Source of the DNA: JANSWY01 sp965243755
GTDB taxonomy: Bacteria > Bacteroidota > Bacteroidia > Cytophagales > Cyclobacteriaceae
NCBI GenBank assembly: GCA_965243755.1
Contig: CBDEVW010000003.1
Coordinates: 1,674,001 to 1,738,000, forward strand
Direction: 5' to 3'
DNA: 64,000 nucleotides
Under the pieces are notes generated by a model, which had not been told where the DNA came from, did no database searches, and worked only from the letters and a program-made list of their open reading frames with translations. The translations under genes were made by a program, and so were the position numbers. This document shows, piece by piece, positions 43,751 through 51,905 of this stretch (position 1 is the stretch's first letter; the number at the start of each line of letters is the position of its first letter).

Positions 43751-44518
43751 TTACTGATTGAGCCATTTTTTGAAAGGACCTGATCTTTCCACACTTACTA
43801 CAACATCCATCGCATTTGGTGGCTCAGGAAGTAGTTCAACTTTGACACGACTTTTAGAATATGCTACCATTCGCTGGATAGCATCATAGCCAATAATGTA
43901 TTTTCTGTTGATCCGGTAAAATTTCTTAGGATTCAGTTTACCTTCAAGTTCGCCAAGGTTGGTATTGATTATATGCTGTTTACCTTCTTTATTAACCAGG
44001 TAGGTATATCGGTCTTCACTGAAAAAATAGGCCACTTCCGATACAGGGATAGACTCTATTCTTTCTCCCAATGTCACAATAAACCTCTCCTGAAACTCAC
44101 TATCACTACCAGGACGCAGGGTTTTTAATAATTCCTGTATGTTGGGTTGCTCTTCATTCCTGTTGTGAAGGTCTTTGTATTTATCAAGTGCTTTTTTTAG
44201 TTCCTGCTCGTCTATCGGTTTAAGGAGGTAATCAATACTATTCTGCTTGAATGCCTGAATAGCATAATTATCGTAAGCGGTAGTAATTATAATTGGTGTG
44301 GTGATGTCAAGTTTTTCAAATATTTCAAAGCTCAACCCATCACCTAGTTGGATATCAGAAAGAATCAGATCAACCTCGTTTTCCTCCAGCCACTCAACAG
44401 ACGAAGCTACACTTTCCTTTTTTGCCACCACATTCACCTCACTATCCAGGGAAGTTATCACTTGCTCCAGGTCATCTGCCGCCATGGGCTCATCTTCTAT
44501 GATCAGAATATTCAACAT
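43751..44518 (-). CDS. LytTR-type response regulator
   Basis: 255 residues. Receiver domain at 1-120: IEDEPMAADDL, phospho-acceptor in LILSDIQLGDGLSFEI (Asp near residue 55), IITTAYDNYA, and Lys in YLLKPID. LytTR DNA-binding domain at about 145-255 (VSEVAYFFSEDRYTYLV, KLNPKKFYRINRKYII). It is paired with the upstream kinase gene, 11 bases away on the same strand. Probably controls nearby or unlinked genes; no target site seen. Confidence 0.9.
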   Translation of the reverse strand: MLNILIIEDEPMAADDLEQVITSLDSEVNVVAKKESVASSVEWLEENEVDLILSDIQLGDGLSFEIFEKLDITTPIIITTAYDNYAIQAFKQNSIDYLLKPIDEQELKKALDKYKDLHNRNEEQPNIQELLKTLRPGSDSEFQERFIVTLGERIESIPVSEVAYFFSEDRYTYLVNKEGKQHIINTNLGELEGKLNPKKFYRINRKYIIGYDAIQRMVAYSKSRVKVELLPEPPNAMDVVVSVERSGPFKKWLNQ

Positions 44519-44529
44519 ACTTTCTAAAA

Positions 44530-45546
44530 TTAAGGCATTGACTCCAATATTGGAATTTTTGCAACATAAAAGTTACCTTCCACATTAAAGGCTGGTTCTT
44601 TGTCAGTCAAATACTTCAACCTTTCTCTTAAATTTTCCTGTCCCACCCTTGTCGATGGCATGGGCTTCAACTTTGGCTGATAGGTATTCTTCACCACAAA
44701 GTACCCATCTTCGATTGTTAATATTACATCTAGGGGTTTTTCCTTGGATACAATATTATGTTTAATCGCATTTTCTACCAGCAGTTGACCAGAAACACTT
44801 GGTATCTTAAACTCAAGATCCTTTTCCTGAATGCCATTTTCGTAGTTGAGCGCATCTTTGAACCTTACCTTTTGCAAATAGATATAATTTTCAAGAAAAG
44901 ACATTTCCTGATGTAATGTCACCAGGTTTTCCTCATTGTGTTCAAGTAAATACCGATATACGGAGGACAATTTTTGTATAAACCCTCTTGCATCCGGATT
45001 ACTAGGAACCATGGCATGAAGAATATTGAGGCAATTAAACAGGAAATGTGGATTGACCTGCTTTCTGAGGTTTTCCAGCTGCGCACGAATGTATTCTTTC
45101 TCCTGTCTTTCAGTTTTAATTAACAATTCCTCTTTTTCGGAAGTAAGGGTTCTGTTTTCTACCCTCAGCCTGTACGCTTCCAGTGCTTTGTTGATGATGA
45201 TCTTCATTTCATCATAACTCCATGGCTTGGAGATATAATGGTAGATCTGGCCTTTATTGATCGCATCAATTACTGCCTTCATATCACTGTAACCTGTCAC
45301 CAGTATTCTAATGGCATCTGGTGTGATCTGCAGTGACCTTTCCAGGAACTCAACCCCGGACATTTCGGGCATTCTCTGGTCGGTGATGATCATGCAGATT
45401 TCTGGATTGTCCTGAAGGATCATCAAAGCTTCCTTTCCCGAAAGCGCGGTTAATATGGAGTACTCTCTTCTGAATGCAGACTTGAAGTAATCACAGTTCC
45501 CCTTTTCATCGTCCACATAAAGAATTTTCTCGTCTATCTTTTCCAA
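44530..45546 (-). CDS. Receiver-histidine kinase hybrid (REC at N-terminus, LytS-like kinase)
   Basis: 338 residues, TTG start at 45546 (no ATG in frame before the receiver). Receiver at 1-125: ILYVDDEKGNCDYF, MIITDQRMPEMSG with the acceptor Asp, VTGYSDM, YISKPW. A coiled coil follows (about 125-160), then the His_kinase type domain with phospho-acceptor His in VNPHFLFNCLN and LLVENAIKHN, ending TRVGQENLRERL. No membrane segments, so it is a cytoplasmic relay; the input may come from another kinase that phosphorylates its receiver. Cotranscribed with the LytTR regulator. Confidence 0.88.
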   Translation of the reverse strand: MEKIDEKILYVDDEKGNCDYFKSAFRREYSILTALSGKEALMILQDNPEICMIITDQRMPEMSGVEFLERSLQITPDAIRILVTGYSDMKAVIDAINKGQIYHYISKPWSYDEMKIIINKALEAYRLRVENRTLTSEKEELLIKTERQEKEYIRAQLENLRKQVNPHFLFNCLNILHAMVPSNPDARGFIQKLSSVYRYLLEHNEENLVTLHQEMSFLENYIYLQKVRFKDALNYENGIQEKDLEFKIPSVSGQLLVENAIKHNIVSKEKPLDVILTIEDGYFVVKNTYQPKLKPMPSTRVGQENLRERLKYLTDKEPAFNVEGNFYVAKIPILESMP

Positions 45547-45828
45547 GTGGTATTCATTATCCTCGAATTCTAAAATATAAAAATTTCCACAGATTCCGAC
45601 CTGTTGACTTAGAATTTTGGCAGATCATTATGAAATGAACCTGAAGTTCCCATCAATCAACTATTTTTGGGGTTTCTTGAAGGAATGGAACTCTCAATCT
45701 GCCAAAACCGTTCTTCCTGAAGCATCACTGCACAATAAAAAATATTCACTGAACGTCTATATTTAGTATCTCATCGAAAAGAATCCTAAAAAAGAGTACA
45801 ATAACAACACATTTACGAATTTTGCAAT

Positions 45829-46509
45829 ATGATTACAGCTGACTTGATAACAGACGGTGGACCAATTTATGCCGAAACTAACCTTAGCAACATCATTGCT
45901 GAGCCCTGGAACGCCGTATCATCCTTAGCAATAGTTGCCCCGGCAGTTTTCTGGGCTTTTCAGCTCAAAAAGTACCCATTCAAAGACTATGGCTTCATGT
46001 GGTTTTGCATTCCCCTTCTCATTTTGGGAGGATTGGGAAGTACCTTATTTCATGGTTTCAGGAATTCTGAGTTTTTTCTGTACCTGGACGTACTGCCTAC
46101 TGCAATACTGACTTTATCGGTGGCCATTTATTTCTGGATAAAAGTATTACCTAAATGGGGCTATACGTTTGCTATTTTTGTCCCATTTGTGATTTTACGC
46201 ATATACCTATTTGATTGGCTTTCCGATCATGCTGCGGCCAATTTTGCATATTTCATCACAGGCACATTGATCTTCCTTCCAATCCTAATGTATCTTCATA
46301 GGATCAGGTATTTTAGCTCGAAGTGGATCCTGCTTTCAATATTTATGCTGGGGCTATCGTTGTTCTTCAGAGAAATAGATATGAGAGGCTGGTTTCAATT
46401 TCCAATGGGAACACATTTCCTGTGGCATATTTTCAGTGGTTTTGGTGCATATTTTCTTGCCAGGTTCTTGTTTCTTCTCAGAACTCAGGAACTTAAATCT
46501 TTGGCATGA
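45829..46509 (+). CDS. Ceramidase-like (CREST superfamily) membrane protein
   Basis: 226 residues, about seven hydrophobic helices. The pattern fits alkaline ceramidases: AEPWNAVSSLAIV, GGLGSTLFHGFRNSEFFLYLDVLPT (Ser/His then Asp), and the last-helix THFLWHIFSGFGAYFL (His-x3-His). The Ser, Asp and three His are the zinc-hydrolase set of CREST proteins. It could split the N-acyl bond of ceramide-like lipids, of which this organism seems to make its own (operon at 21.1 kb). Overlaps the CAP-domain gene by 4 bases (ATGA). Enzymatic identity by motif only. Confidence 0.68.
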   Translation: MITADLITDGGPIYAETNLSNIIAEPWNAVSSLAIVAPAVFWAFQLKKYPFKDYGFMWFCIPLLILGGLGSTLFHGFRNSEFFLYLDVLPTAILTLSVAIYFWIKVLPKWGYTFAIFVPFVILRIYLFDWLSDHAAANFAYFITGTLIFLPILMYLHRIRYFSSKWILLSIFMLGLSLFFREIDMRGWFQFPMGTHFLWHIFSGFGAYFLARFLFLLRTQELKSLA

Positions 46510-46994
46510 AAGGTATTGTAATTGCTCTTCTATCATTATTTCTAATCACAAGAGATCAGGTTGACCCTGTTACAAATCTCACCAGTCAGGACATTCAGCT
46601 TTTGGTGGACACTCACAATGAATGGCGGGCAGAAGTAGGTGTGGCCGCCTTATCCTGGGACCCTCAATTGGCCAAGGTAGCAGCGGAATGGGCCAGAGCG
46701 CTTAAGCAGAAAAAATGTGCCTTTGAGCATAGCACATTTAAATACGGCGAGAACCTTTTCATGGGCACATCAGGAGCCTTTGATGCCAAATATGTGGTTG
46801 ATTCATGGGGGAGTGAAAAAGATGATTACAACTACGACAAAAACAAATGCAGTAGTGTCTGTGGCCACTATACTCAGATGGTGTGGCAATCAACCACAAA
46901 AGTAGGATGCGCTAAAATCACCTGTGATGGCATGGACATCTGGGTCTGTGAATATGACCCTCCTGGGAATTATGTAGGGCAAAAACCTTATTAA
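46506..46994 (+). CDS. CAP (SCP/PR1)-domain secreted protein
   Basis: 162 residues. Short signal peptide (KGIVIALLSLFLITRD). CAP fold with hallmarks LLVDTHNEWRAEVGV, LSWDPQLAKVAAEWA, GHYTQMVWQSTTKVGC and WVCEYDPPGNYVGQ. Four or more cysteines for disulfides. Extracytoplasmic; family roles range from lipid binding to signalling. Translationally coupled to the ceramidase-like gene. Ends in a 4-base convergent overlap with moeA. Confidence 0.88.
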   Translation: MKGIVIALLSLFLITRDQVDPVTNLTSQDIQLLVDTHNEWRAEVGVAALSWDPQLAKVAAEWARALKQKKCAFEHSTFKYGENLFMGTSGAFDAKYVVDSWGSEKDDYNYDKNKCSSVCGHYTQMVWQSTTKVGCAKITCDGMDIWVCEYDPPGNYVGQKPY

Positions 46995-48175
46995 ATCACT
47001 AACTCAAATAGCTCTCCTTTTTTGTAAAGATCTCTGCCTTCCGGAAGCGTAACAAATCCATTCATTTTTCCCAGGGTCATCAAATCGCCCGAGCCGCCAG
47101 AACTTACTGGATAAGCCAATAAATTATTCCCCTGATAAGATGTAGTTACCGCCATATGATAGCTCAAAGGTGGTTTAAACGACACATCCTCCTGCAATGA
47201 TGCATAAATCTTTAACGGTTCATGACCCAGGGACGCATAAAGCCATGATTCAAAATAAAGTTTGAAGCAAACAAATACAGAAACAGGATTCCCGGGAAAG
47301 CCAAAAACCACTCCACCTTTTGGGTGAGTCCCAAACCACATGGGTTTGCCTGGCCTCTGGGCAATCTTATGAAACTGTTTCTCTACTCCCAATTGATCCA
47401 GTACCTCTGGCAAAAAGTCTTTTTTACCTCTGGATACACCTCCGCTAAAAATAAGAACATCAAATGACTCCAGTAACAGACTGATTTCCTTCATCAACGT
47501 GTCTTTGTCATCCACGATATGCCGTTCCTCTCCGTCAATGCCCAGTTTTTTCAGTTCCGCAAGTAGTGTATAGGTATTGGATTTTCTGATCTGATATGGA
47601 GCTGGTGTTTCAGAAACATCTACCAGCTCATCACCAGTAGAAACCACCACCACCGTAGGTAACTTTTTAACCGCAAGCTCAGATTTACCTACAGTTGCCA
47701 GAATACTAATATCAGTAGATTCAATTTTCTTTCCTTTTGGCAATACAATATCACCAATTGCTGCATCCGAACCTTGAGCATGTACATTTTGCCCTCTTGA
47801 AATGTTGTCTACCTGGATAGTTGCGGAACCATCAGCAACAACTATGTCTTCATACCTGATCACGGTATCAGTTCCCGCAGGAAGCATTGCCCCAGTCATT
47901 ACTTCCATACAGCCTTCTTCACTATCAAGAGACAATTGAGGGCTCCCGGCAAATTGTGTCCCGGATATCCCGAATGACCGCTGTCCTTTCGCAAAGGCAG
48001 CATGCGCTATTGCGATACCATCCATAGCCACCCTGTTAAATGGAGGGAAGTCTCTGTCAGCAATAATATCCTCAGCCAGTATACGATTAAGAGAGGCTTT
48101 AAAATCAATTGTTTCGATTGCAAGATCAACCTGATGTTGTCTTACCAATGCTTTGGCTTTTTCTACTGAAATCAT
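46991..48175 (-). CDS. moeA: Molybdopterin molybdotransferase MoeA
   Basis: 394 residues. Inserts molybdate into adenylated molybdopterin. Visible: DRDFPPFNRVAMDGIAI, EVMTGAMLPAGTDTVIRYED, VVVSTGDELVD (MPT-binding), FSGGVSRGKKDFLPEVL, and GFPGNPVSVFVCFKLY. Last gene of the moaD-E-A-C-moeA operon, one base after moaC. Confidence 0.93.
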   Translation of the reverse strand: MISVEKAKALVRQHQVDLAIETIDFKASLNRILAEDIIADRDFPPFNRVAMDGIAIAHAAFAKGQRSFGISGTQFAGSPQLSLDSEEGCMEVMTGAMLPAGTDTVIRYEDIVVADGSATIQVDNISRGQNVHAQGSDAAIGDIVLPKGKKIESTDISILATVGKSELAVKKLPTVVVVSTGDELVDVSETPAPYQIRKSNTYTLLAELKKLGIDGEERHIVDDKDTLMKEISLLLESFDVLIFSGGVSRGKKDFLPEVLDQLGVEKQFHKIAQRPGKPMWFGTHPKGGVVFGFPGNPVSVFVCFKLYFESWLYASLGHEPLKIYASLQEDVSFKPPLSYHMAVTTSYQGNNLLAYPVSSGGSGDLMTLGKMNGFVTLPEGRDLYKKGELFELVI

Positions 48176-48176
48176 G

Positions 48177-48647
48177 TTATTTCCTGCTAAAATCTCGTTT
48201 ACCGCCAGATTTACTCAACAATTTGGTTTCTGTGATGATGATATCATGAGAAAGTGCTTTGCACATGTCATAGATGGTCAGGCAGGCAATGTTTGCACCG
48301 GTGAGCGCTTCCATTTCAACGCCTGTATTAGATTTGGTGGTTACTGTACATTCCACCACCAGGGAATTATCGCCGGGAGTAATGCTGAAATCACATCCCG
48401 AAATTGGAATATTGTGGCATAATGGGATTAACTCTGCGGTCTTCTTAACTGCCATGGTTCCGGCAATGGTGGCCGTTGTGATAATCCCCCCTTTTTTCGT
48501 CAGGAAATTGTCGCTGCTAAGTGATGCAAATACATCTTCAGGAAATGTAACTGATGCCTGAGCAGTCGCGACCCGAAGCGTATCTGATTTTTCAGACGTA
48601 TCCACCATTTGAACCTCTCCCGATTTATTAATGTGTGTTATGCCCAT
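48177..48647 (-). CDS. moaC: Cyclic pyranopterin monophosphate synthase MoaC
   Basis: 156 residues. Converts the MoaA product into cyclic pyranopterin monophosphate. Visible: MVDTSEKSDTLRVATA, TATIAGTMAVKKTAELIPLCHNIPI, and the catalytic GVEMEALTGANIACLTIYDMCKAL (two Lys/Asp positions). Start ATG overlaps the moaA stop by one base. Confidence 0.94.
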   Translation of the reverse strand: MGITHINKSGEVQMVDTSEKSDTLRVATAQASVTFPEDVFASLSSDNFLTKKGGIITTATIAGTMAVKKTAELIPLCHNIPISGCDFSITPGDNSLVVECTVTTKSNTGVEMEALTGANIACLTIYDMCKALSHDIIITETKLLSKSGGKRDFSRK

Positions 48648-49672
48648 TAACCTCCAATTTTTGTCATTGACTCACTTATTTCTTTGTTTGCCTGTGCTTC
48701 AAAACCGTCTTTTGCCCGGTTGGAAACAGCAGCCACTATTTCTTTTTGAATTGCTTCATCGGACCATCCTTGTCTGATCATATCTCGGAGATTCAACACA
48801 TTTTGGCCGTAAAGACAGGTTCGCATTTCACCCCGATGAGATACCCTCACCCTGTTACAGCTGCCACAGAACGTTCTGCTGTAAGAAGGAATTATTCCAA
48901 ACCTTCCATCATAGCCAGGAATTTGATACAGCGAAGAAGTGGAACTCTTTGGTACCGGTAGTTGAATGGCATGAGGATAGTGTGCTGAGATGTAATCAAG
49001 CATCTTTACATGGTTCCAGGTCGTGGTTTGATTCACTGATCTGCTGGCCCCATTAAATGGCATCTCTTCCAGAAAGCGTACTGTTACATGGTGATCTTTT
49101 GTAAATTCCAGAAATGGTATAATGTCATCAATATTCTTGTCGACCATCACCACACAATTGATTTTTATTTCAAATCCGGAATGCAACAACAGCTCAAGGT
49201 TGTTCCTTACCGTCCTGAAATCATCCCTTCTTGTGATTTCTTTGAACCTGGCTTGGTCTAAGGTATCAAGACTCAGGTTAATGGTCTTCACCTTGGTTTT
49301 CTTCAAAATATCAAGGTGATTTTCATTTAATATGGTTCCATTGGTGGTAATTGTTAGTTCATCGATCCCTTCCAGCCTGGAAACTGACTGAAACAAATCC
49401 AGCAATCCATCCCTTACAAAAGGTTCTCCACCTGTAAACCTGACCTTGTTGACGCCAAGATGAGTAAAGACCTCAACCACGCGGTAAATTTCCTCTAAAG
49501 AAAGCAGGTTCTCCTTTTTTTCGAACCTCAAGCCTTTTTCTGGCATACAGTAGGTACACCGGAGGTTACACCGGTCAGTAACTGAAATTCTGAGGTAATT
49601 AATTTCTCTGTTATGATTATCAATCAATTGCAATTTGCCCTTATGGATGTGCTGAAACCCAAACTGATTCAT
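48647..49672 (-). CDS. moaA: GTP 3',8-cyclase MoaA
   Basis: 341 residues. Radical SAM enzyme, first step of molybdopterin. N-terminal cluster CNLRCTYCMPEKGL, C-terminal second cluster CGSCNRVRVSHRGEMRTC, and C-terminal Gly-Gly (MTKIGG) as in the family. GGEPFVRDGLLDL binds SAM. Its start (ATG 49672) lies 32 bases inside moaE; no better start is seen. Confidence 0.94.
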   Translation of the reverse strand: MNQFGFQHIHKGKLQLIDNHNREINYLRISVTDRCNLRCTYCMPEKGLRFEKKENLLSLEEIYRVVEVFTHLGVNKVRFTGGEPFVRDGLLDLFQSVSRLEGIDELTITTNGTILNENHLDILKKTKVKTINLSLDTLDQARFKEITRRDDFRTVRNNLELLLHSGFEIKINCVVMVDKNIDDIIPFLEFTKDHHVTVRFLEEMPFNGASRSVNQTTTWNHVKMLDYISAHYPHAIQLPVPKSSTSSLYQIPGYDGRFGIIPSYSRTFCGSCNRVRVSHRGEMRTCLYGQNVLNLRDMIRQGWSDEAIQKEIVAAVSNRAKDGFEAQANKEISESMTKIGG

Positions 49673-50048
49673 CGGAAAAAATCTCTTTCTTCCATATGGG
49701 GACAGTTTCCTTCAGCTTGTCTATCAAAAACCTACATGAAGCAAAAGCTGCATCCCTGTGTGCCGACGAGGTGCCAATCACCACTACAGGTTCGCCTATC
49801 TTTTTACTTCCTACTGCATGCTGAATTATGATTTTATTAAGTGACCATTGGTTTTGCGCTTCCTGCACAAGTTTATTCATTTCCTTGATGGCCATTGACT
49901 CATAGGTCTCAAACTCAAGTTTTTGAACCTCTTTGTCATTGGTTTGATCCCTAACCGTTCCGACAAAAAGACAAATACCTCCTGAAGCTGAGTGTCCTAA
50001 CTGGGCATACGCTTCATTTAAATCAATATGTTCAACAATACTTACCAT
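49641..50048 (-). CDS. moaE: Molybdopterin synthase large subunit MoaE
   Basis: 135 residues. Visible: GGICLFVGTVRD, LEFETYESMAIKEM, HAVGSKKIGEPVVVIG, SAHRDAAFASCRFLID and VPIWKKEIFSD, the catalytic Lys pair. Forms the synthase with MoaD, whose stop overlaps this start by one base. Shares its last 32 bases with the moaA reading frame. Confidence 0.93.
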   Translation of the reverse strand: MVSIVEHIDLNEAYAQLGHSASGGICLFVGTVRDQTNDKEVQKLEFETYESMAIKEMNKLVQEAQNQWSLNKIIIQHAVGSKKIGEPVVVIGTSSAHRDAAFASCRFLIDKLKETVPIWKKEIFSDESVWVSAHP

Positions 50049-50287
50049 TAGCCTCCGCTTACTGGTGGAATTAATGCTACAACATCATTTGGGCTAAGCG
50101 TGATTTCATCTGTTGCATATTCTTCATTAACCGCAATGGCCAATGACTTAAGTTGATGTAGTTCGGGGAATTTTTCACCCAAGGCATTTTTGAGTTCTCC
50201 AACATTACTCACATGTGAATCCAGTTCAAAATTAAGCTCATTGGATCCTACTATGTCCCTGGTGATTCCAAATAACAACAACTTCAT
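50048..50287 (-). CDS. moaD: Molybdopterin synthase small subunit MoaD
   Basis: 79 residues from ATG 50287; a TTG at 50296 would add three residues. Ubiquitin-like sulfur carrier ending in VVALIPPVSGG, with the Gly-Gly that becomes thiocarboxylate. First gene of the molybdenum-cofactor operon. No adenylyltransferase (moeB/mobA) is in the window. Confidence 0.9.
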   Translation of the reverse strand: MKLLLFGITRDIVGSNELNFELDSHVSNVGELKNALGEKFPELHQLKSLAIAVNEEYATDEITLSPNDVVALIPPVSGG

Positions 50288-50293
50288 ACCCTT

Positions 50294-50301
50294 CAAAATT
50301 A
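50294..50301 (-). promoter_or_regulatory. Candidate -7 promoter box of the moa operon
   Basis: On the minus strand TAATTTTG, full match to TAnnTTTG, six bases before the moaD ATG, so the transcript would be nearly leaderless. No TTG at the usual distance. Confidence 0.4.
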
Positions 50302-50411
50302 GGTCTTTTGCCCTTAAAATTTATTGCATCGGTCAAAGTATTGATGGAAAACTTTTGGATGGCAATCAAGTGGCCAAATTTTCAGTATATTTCAATAGTT
50401 TTGAGGCACCT

Positions 50412-50936
50412 ATGAACACAAATAAATCAGTTTGCGACCAGAAGAACTACAATTTCCTCTATCAGGAGCATATAGACCAGTTGCGTAACTTTTTGTATTA
50501 CAAATGTGGCGATCTGGATGAAGCGGAGGATCTGGCGCATGAGTCCTATACCAAACTATGGGAAAAATGTGCCGAAGTGGTATGGGAAACCGCCAAAGGG
50601 TTCCTTTTCACGGTAGCAAAACGACTTTTTCTCAACAAGGTAAGCCATGACAAAGTGGTATTGAGTTTTGAAAAGGAAAACCCAATCAGAGATAGAAGTG
50701 AAGACCCTCACTTCGTAATGCGTGGAGAGGAGTTTAAAATGAAGTTGGAGGAAGAGATCAGTAAACTTCCAGAACGGCAAAGAATGATTTTCCTGATGAA
50801 TCGCATTGATAAGATGTCCTATAAGGAAGTCGCTGAGGCACTTGACATCAGTGTGAAAGCAGTGGAAAAAAGTTTGGGCAAAGTGATGAAAAAACTTCGG
50901 GGTTCCATTGATGAGCTTAACCAATACAAAATTTAA
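50412..50936 (+). CDS. ECF-type RNA polymerase sigma factor
   Basis: 174 residues from ATG 50412 (MNTNKSVCDQ); the open frame reaches back to 50190, but that part overlaps moaD and is not sigma-like. Region 2: YQEHIDQLRNFLYYKCGDLDEAEDLAHESYTKLWEK. Region 4: LPERQRMIFLMNRIDKMSYKEVAEALDISVKAVEKSLGKVM. It precedes a FecR-like anti-sigma by 43 bases and fits the FecI group that responds to outer-membrane receptors. Confidence 0.9.
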   Translation: MNTNKSVCDQKNYNFLYQEHIDQLRNFLYYKCGDLDEAEDLAHESYTKLWEKCAEVVWETAKGFLFTVAKRLFLNKVSHDKVVLSFEKENPIRDRSEDPHFVMRGEEFKMKLEEEISKLPERQRMIFLMNRIDKMSYKEVAEALDISVKAVEKSLGKVMKKLRGSIDELNQYKI

Positions 50937-50979
50937 AGTGAGGGAGGGGCAAAGTAGGTATAAACTTGTCATTAATTAA

Positions 50980-51903
50980 ATGGAAAAAAGGGATACAGAC
51001 ATATTAATTGCAAAATGGCTCGCTGGAGAAATCACCGATGATGAATTGGTGGAACAGGAGTCTCAGGAAACGCTGGATGCTTTCCGGGCAATAACGCAGG
51101 AAATGGAACAATGGTCCATCCCTCCTGTAGACAAAGAAAAAGGAATGCAACGGCTTCAAACGGCCATCGAAGACACTAAAAAAGAAACTAAAGTTATTCC
51201 ATTGAACCGTTCCTGGTTTGTGGGAATTGCCGCAGCGATCACTTTGCTCGTTGTTAGCTACTTATTTTTCTTCCAGTCAGATTTGCAGACGATTGAGACG
51301 CTCGCTGGCCAAACCGAGACGATTGAACTACCAGATGGCTCAATGGCCACCATTAACAGCTCCTCATCATTAAGTTTTTCAACTAAAACCTGGCCGACCA
51401 AAAGGAAGGTGAAATTAAAAGGCGAGGCATATTTTGAAGTTGCCAGGGGATCTAAATTCACCGTGGAGCTTGATGATTCAAAGGTAGAGGTACTCGGAAC
51501 AAAATTTAATGTCAGAAAGCGGGGGAATTTTCTTGCCGTTGATTGCTATGAAGGCAAAGTAGGAATCTCAATAAATAATTCTGATTCTACCTCCGTTATT
51601 GTAGCAGGTGAATCTTTGAAATTTGATGGAGTTAATGTGGAGAGAGGAGAACTGGAAGATTCAAAACCGATTTGGATTACCGGTAATGCCACCAAGTTTA
51701 AAAATGCTGCGCTGGGTGATGTTTTTGCCTCACTTAAAGCTCAATTCGGTGTGCAGTTGGAAATTGACAAGCGTGTAGACCTCTCCCGAAAATACTCTGG
51801 CAGCTTTCTACATTCCAATGTAGAGGTGGCATTGAAAATGGTTTGTGAGCCTTTGAGTTTAAATTTCAAACAAAAGGGCAATGGAACTTACCAGATATAC
51901 TAA
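50980..51903 (+). CDS. FecR-family anti-sigma factor
   Basis: 307 residues. Cytoplasmic N-terminus about 1-75 (binds the sigma factor), one membrane helix WFVGIAAAITLLVVSYLFFF, periplasmic FecR domain with IELPDGSMATINSSSSLSF, GEAYFEVARGSKFTVE and VEVLGTKFNV, and a C-terminal STN-like segment (RKYSGSFLHSNVEVALKMV). It passes a receptor signal to the sigma factor. The receptor gene is convergent, 2 bases away. Confidence 0.92.
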   Translation: MEKRDTDILIAKWLAGEITDDELVEQESQETLDAFRAITQEMEQWSIPPVDKEKGMQRLQTAIEDTKKETKVIPLNRSWFVGIAAAITLLVVSYLFFFQSDLQTIETLAGQTETIELPDGSMATINSSSSLSFSTKTWPTKRKVKLKGEAYFEVARGSKFTVELDDSKVEVLGTKFNVRKRGNFLAVDCYEGKVGISINNSDSTSVIVAGESLKFDGVNVERGELEDSKPIWITGNATKFKNAALGDVFASLKAQFGVQLEIDKRVDLSRKYSGSFLHSNVEVALKMVCEPLSLNFKQKGNGTYQIY

Positions 51904-51905
51904 AG

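Noticed and set aside
45829..46509. Haemolysin III / PAQR-type protein
   Set aside because: The topology and the superfamily motifs are shared, but the NAVSS and GAYF patterns fit the ceramidase branch better than PAQR; the choice remains by motif only.
50190..50411. N-terminal extension of the sigma factor
   Set aside because: The extension overlaps moaD and its upstream region on the other strand and has no sigma-like sequence; region 2 starts shortly after ATG 50412.
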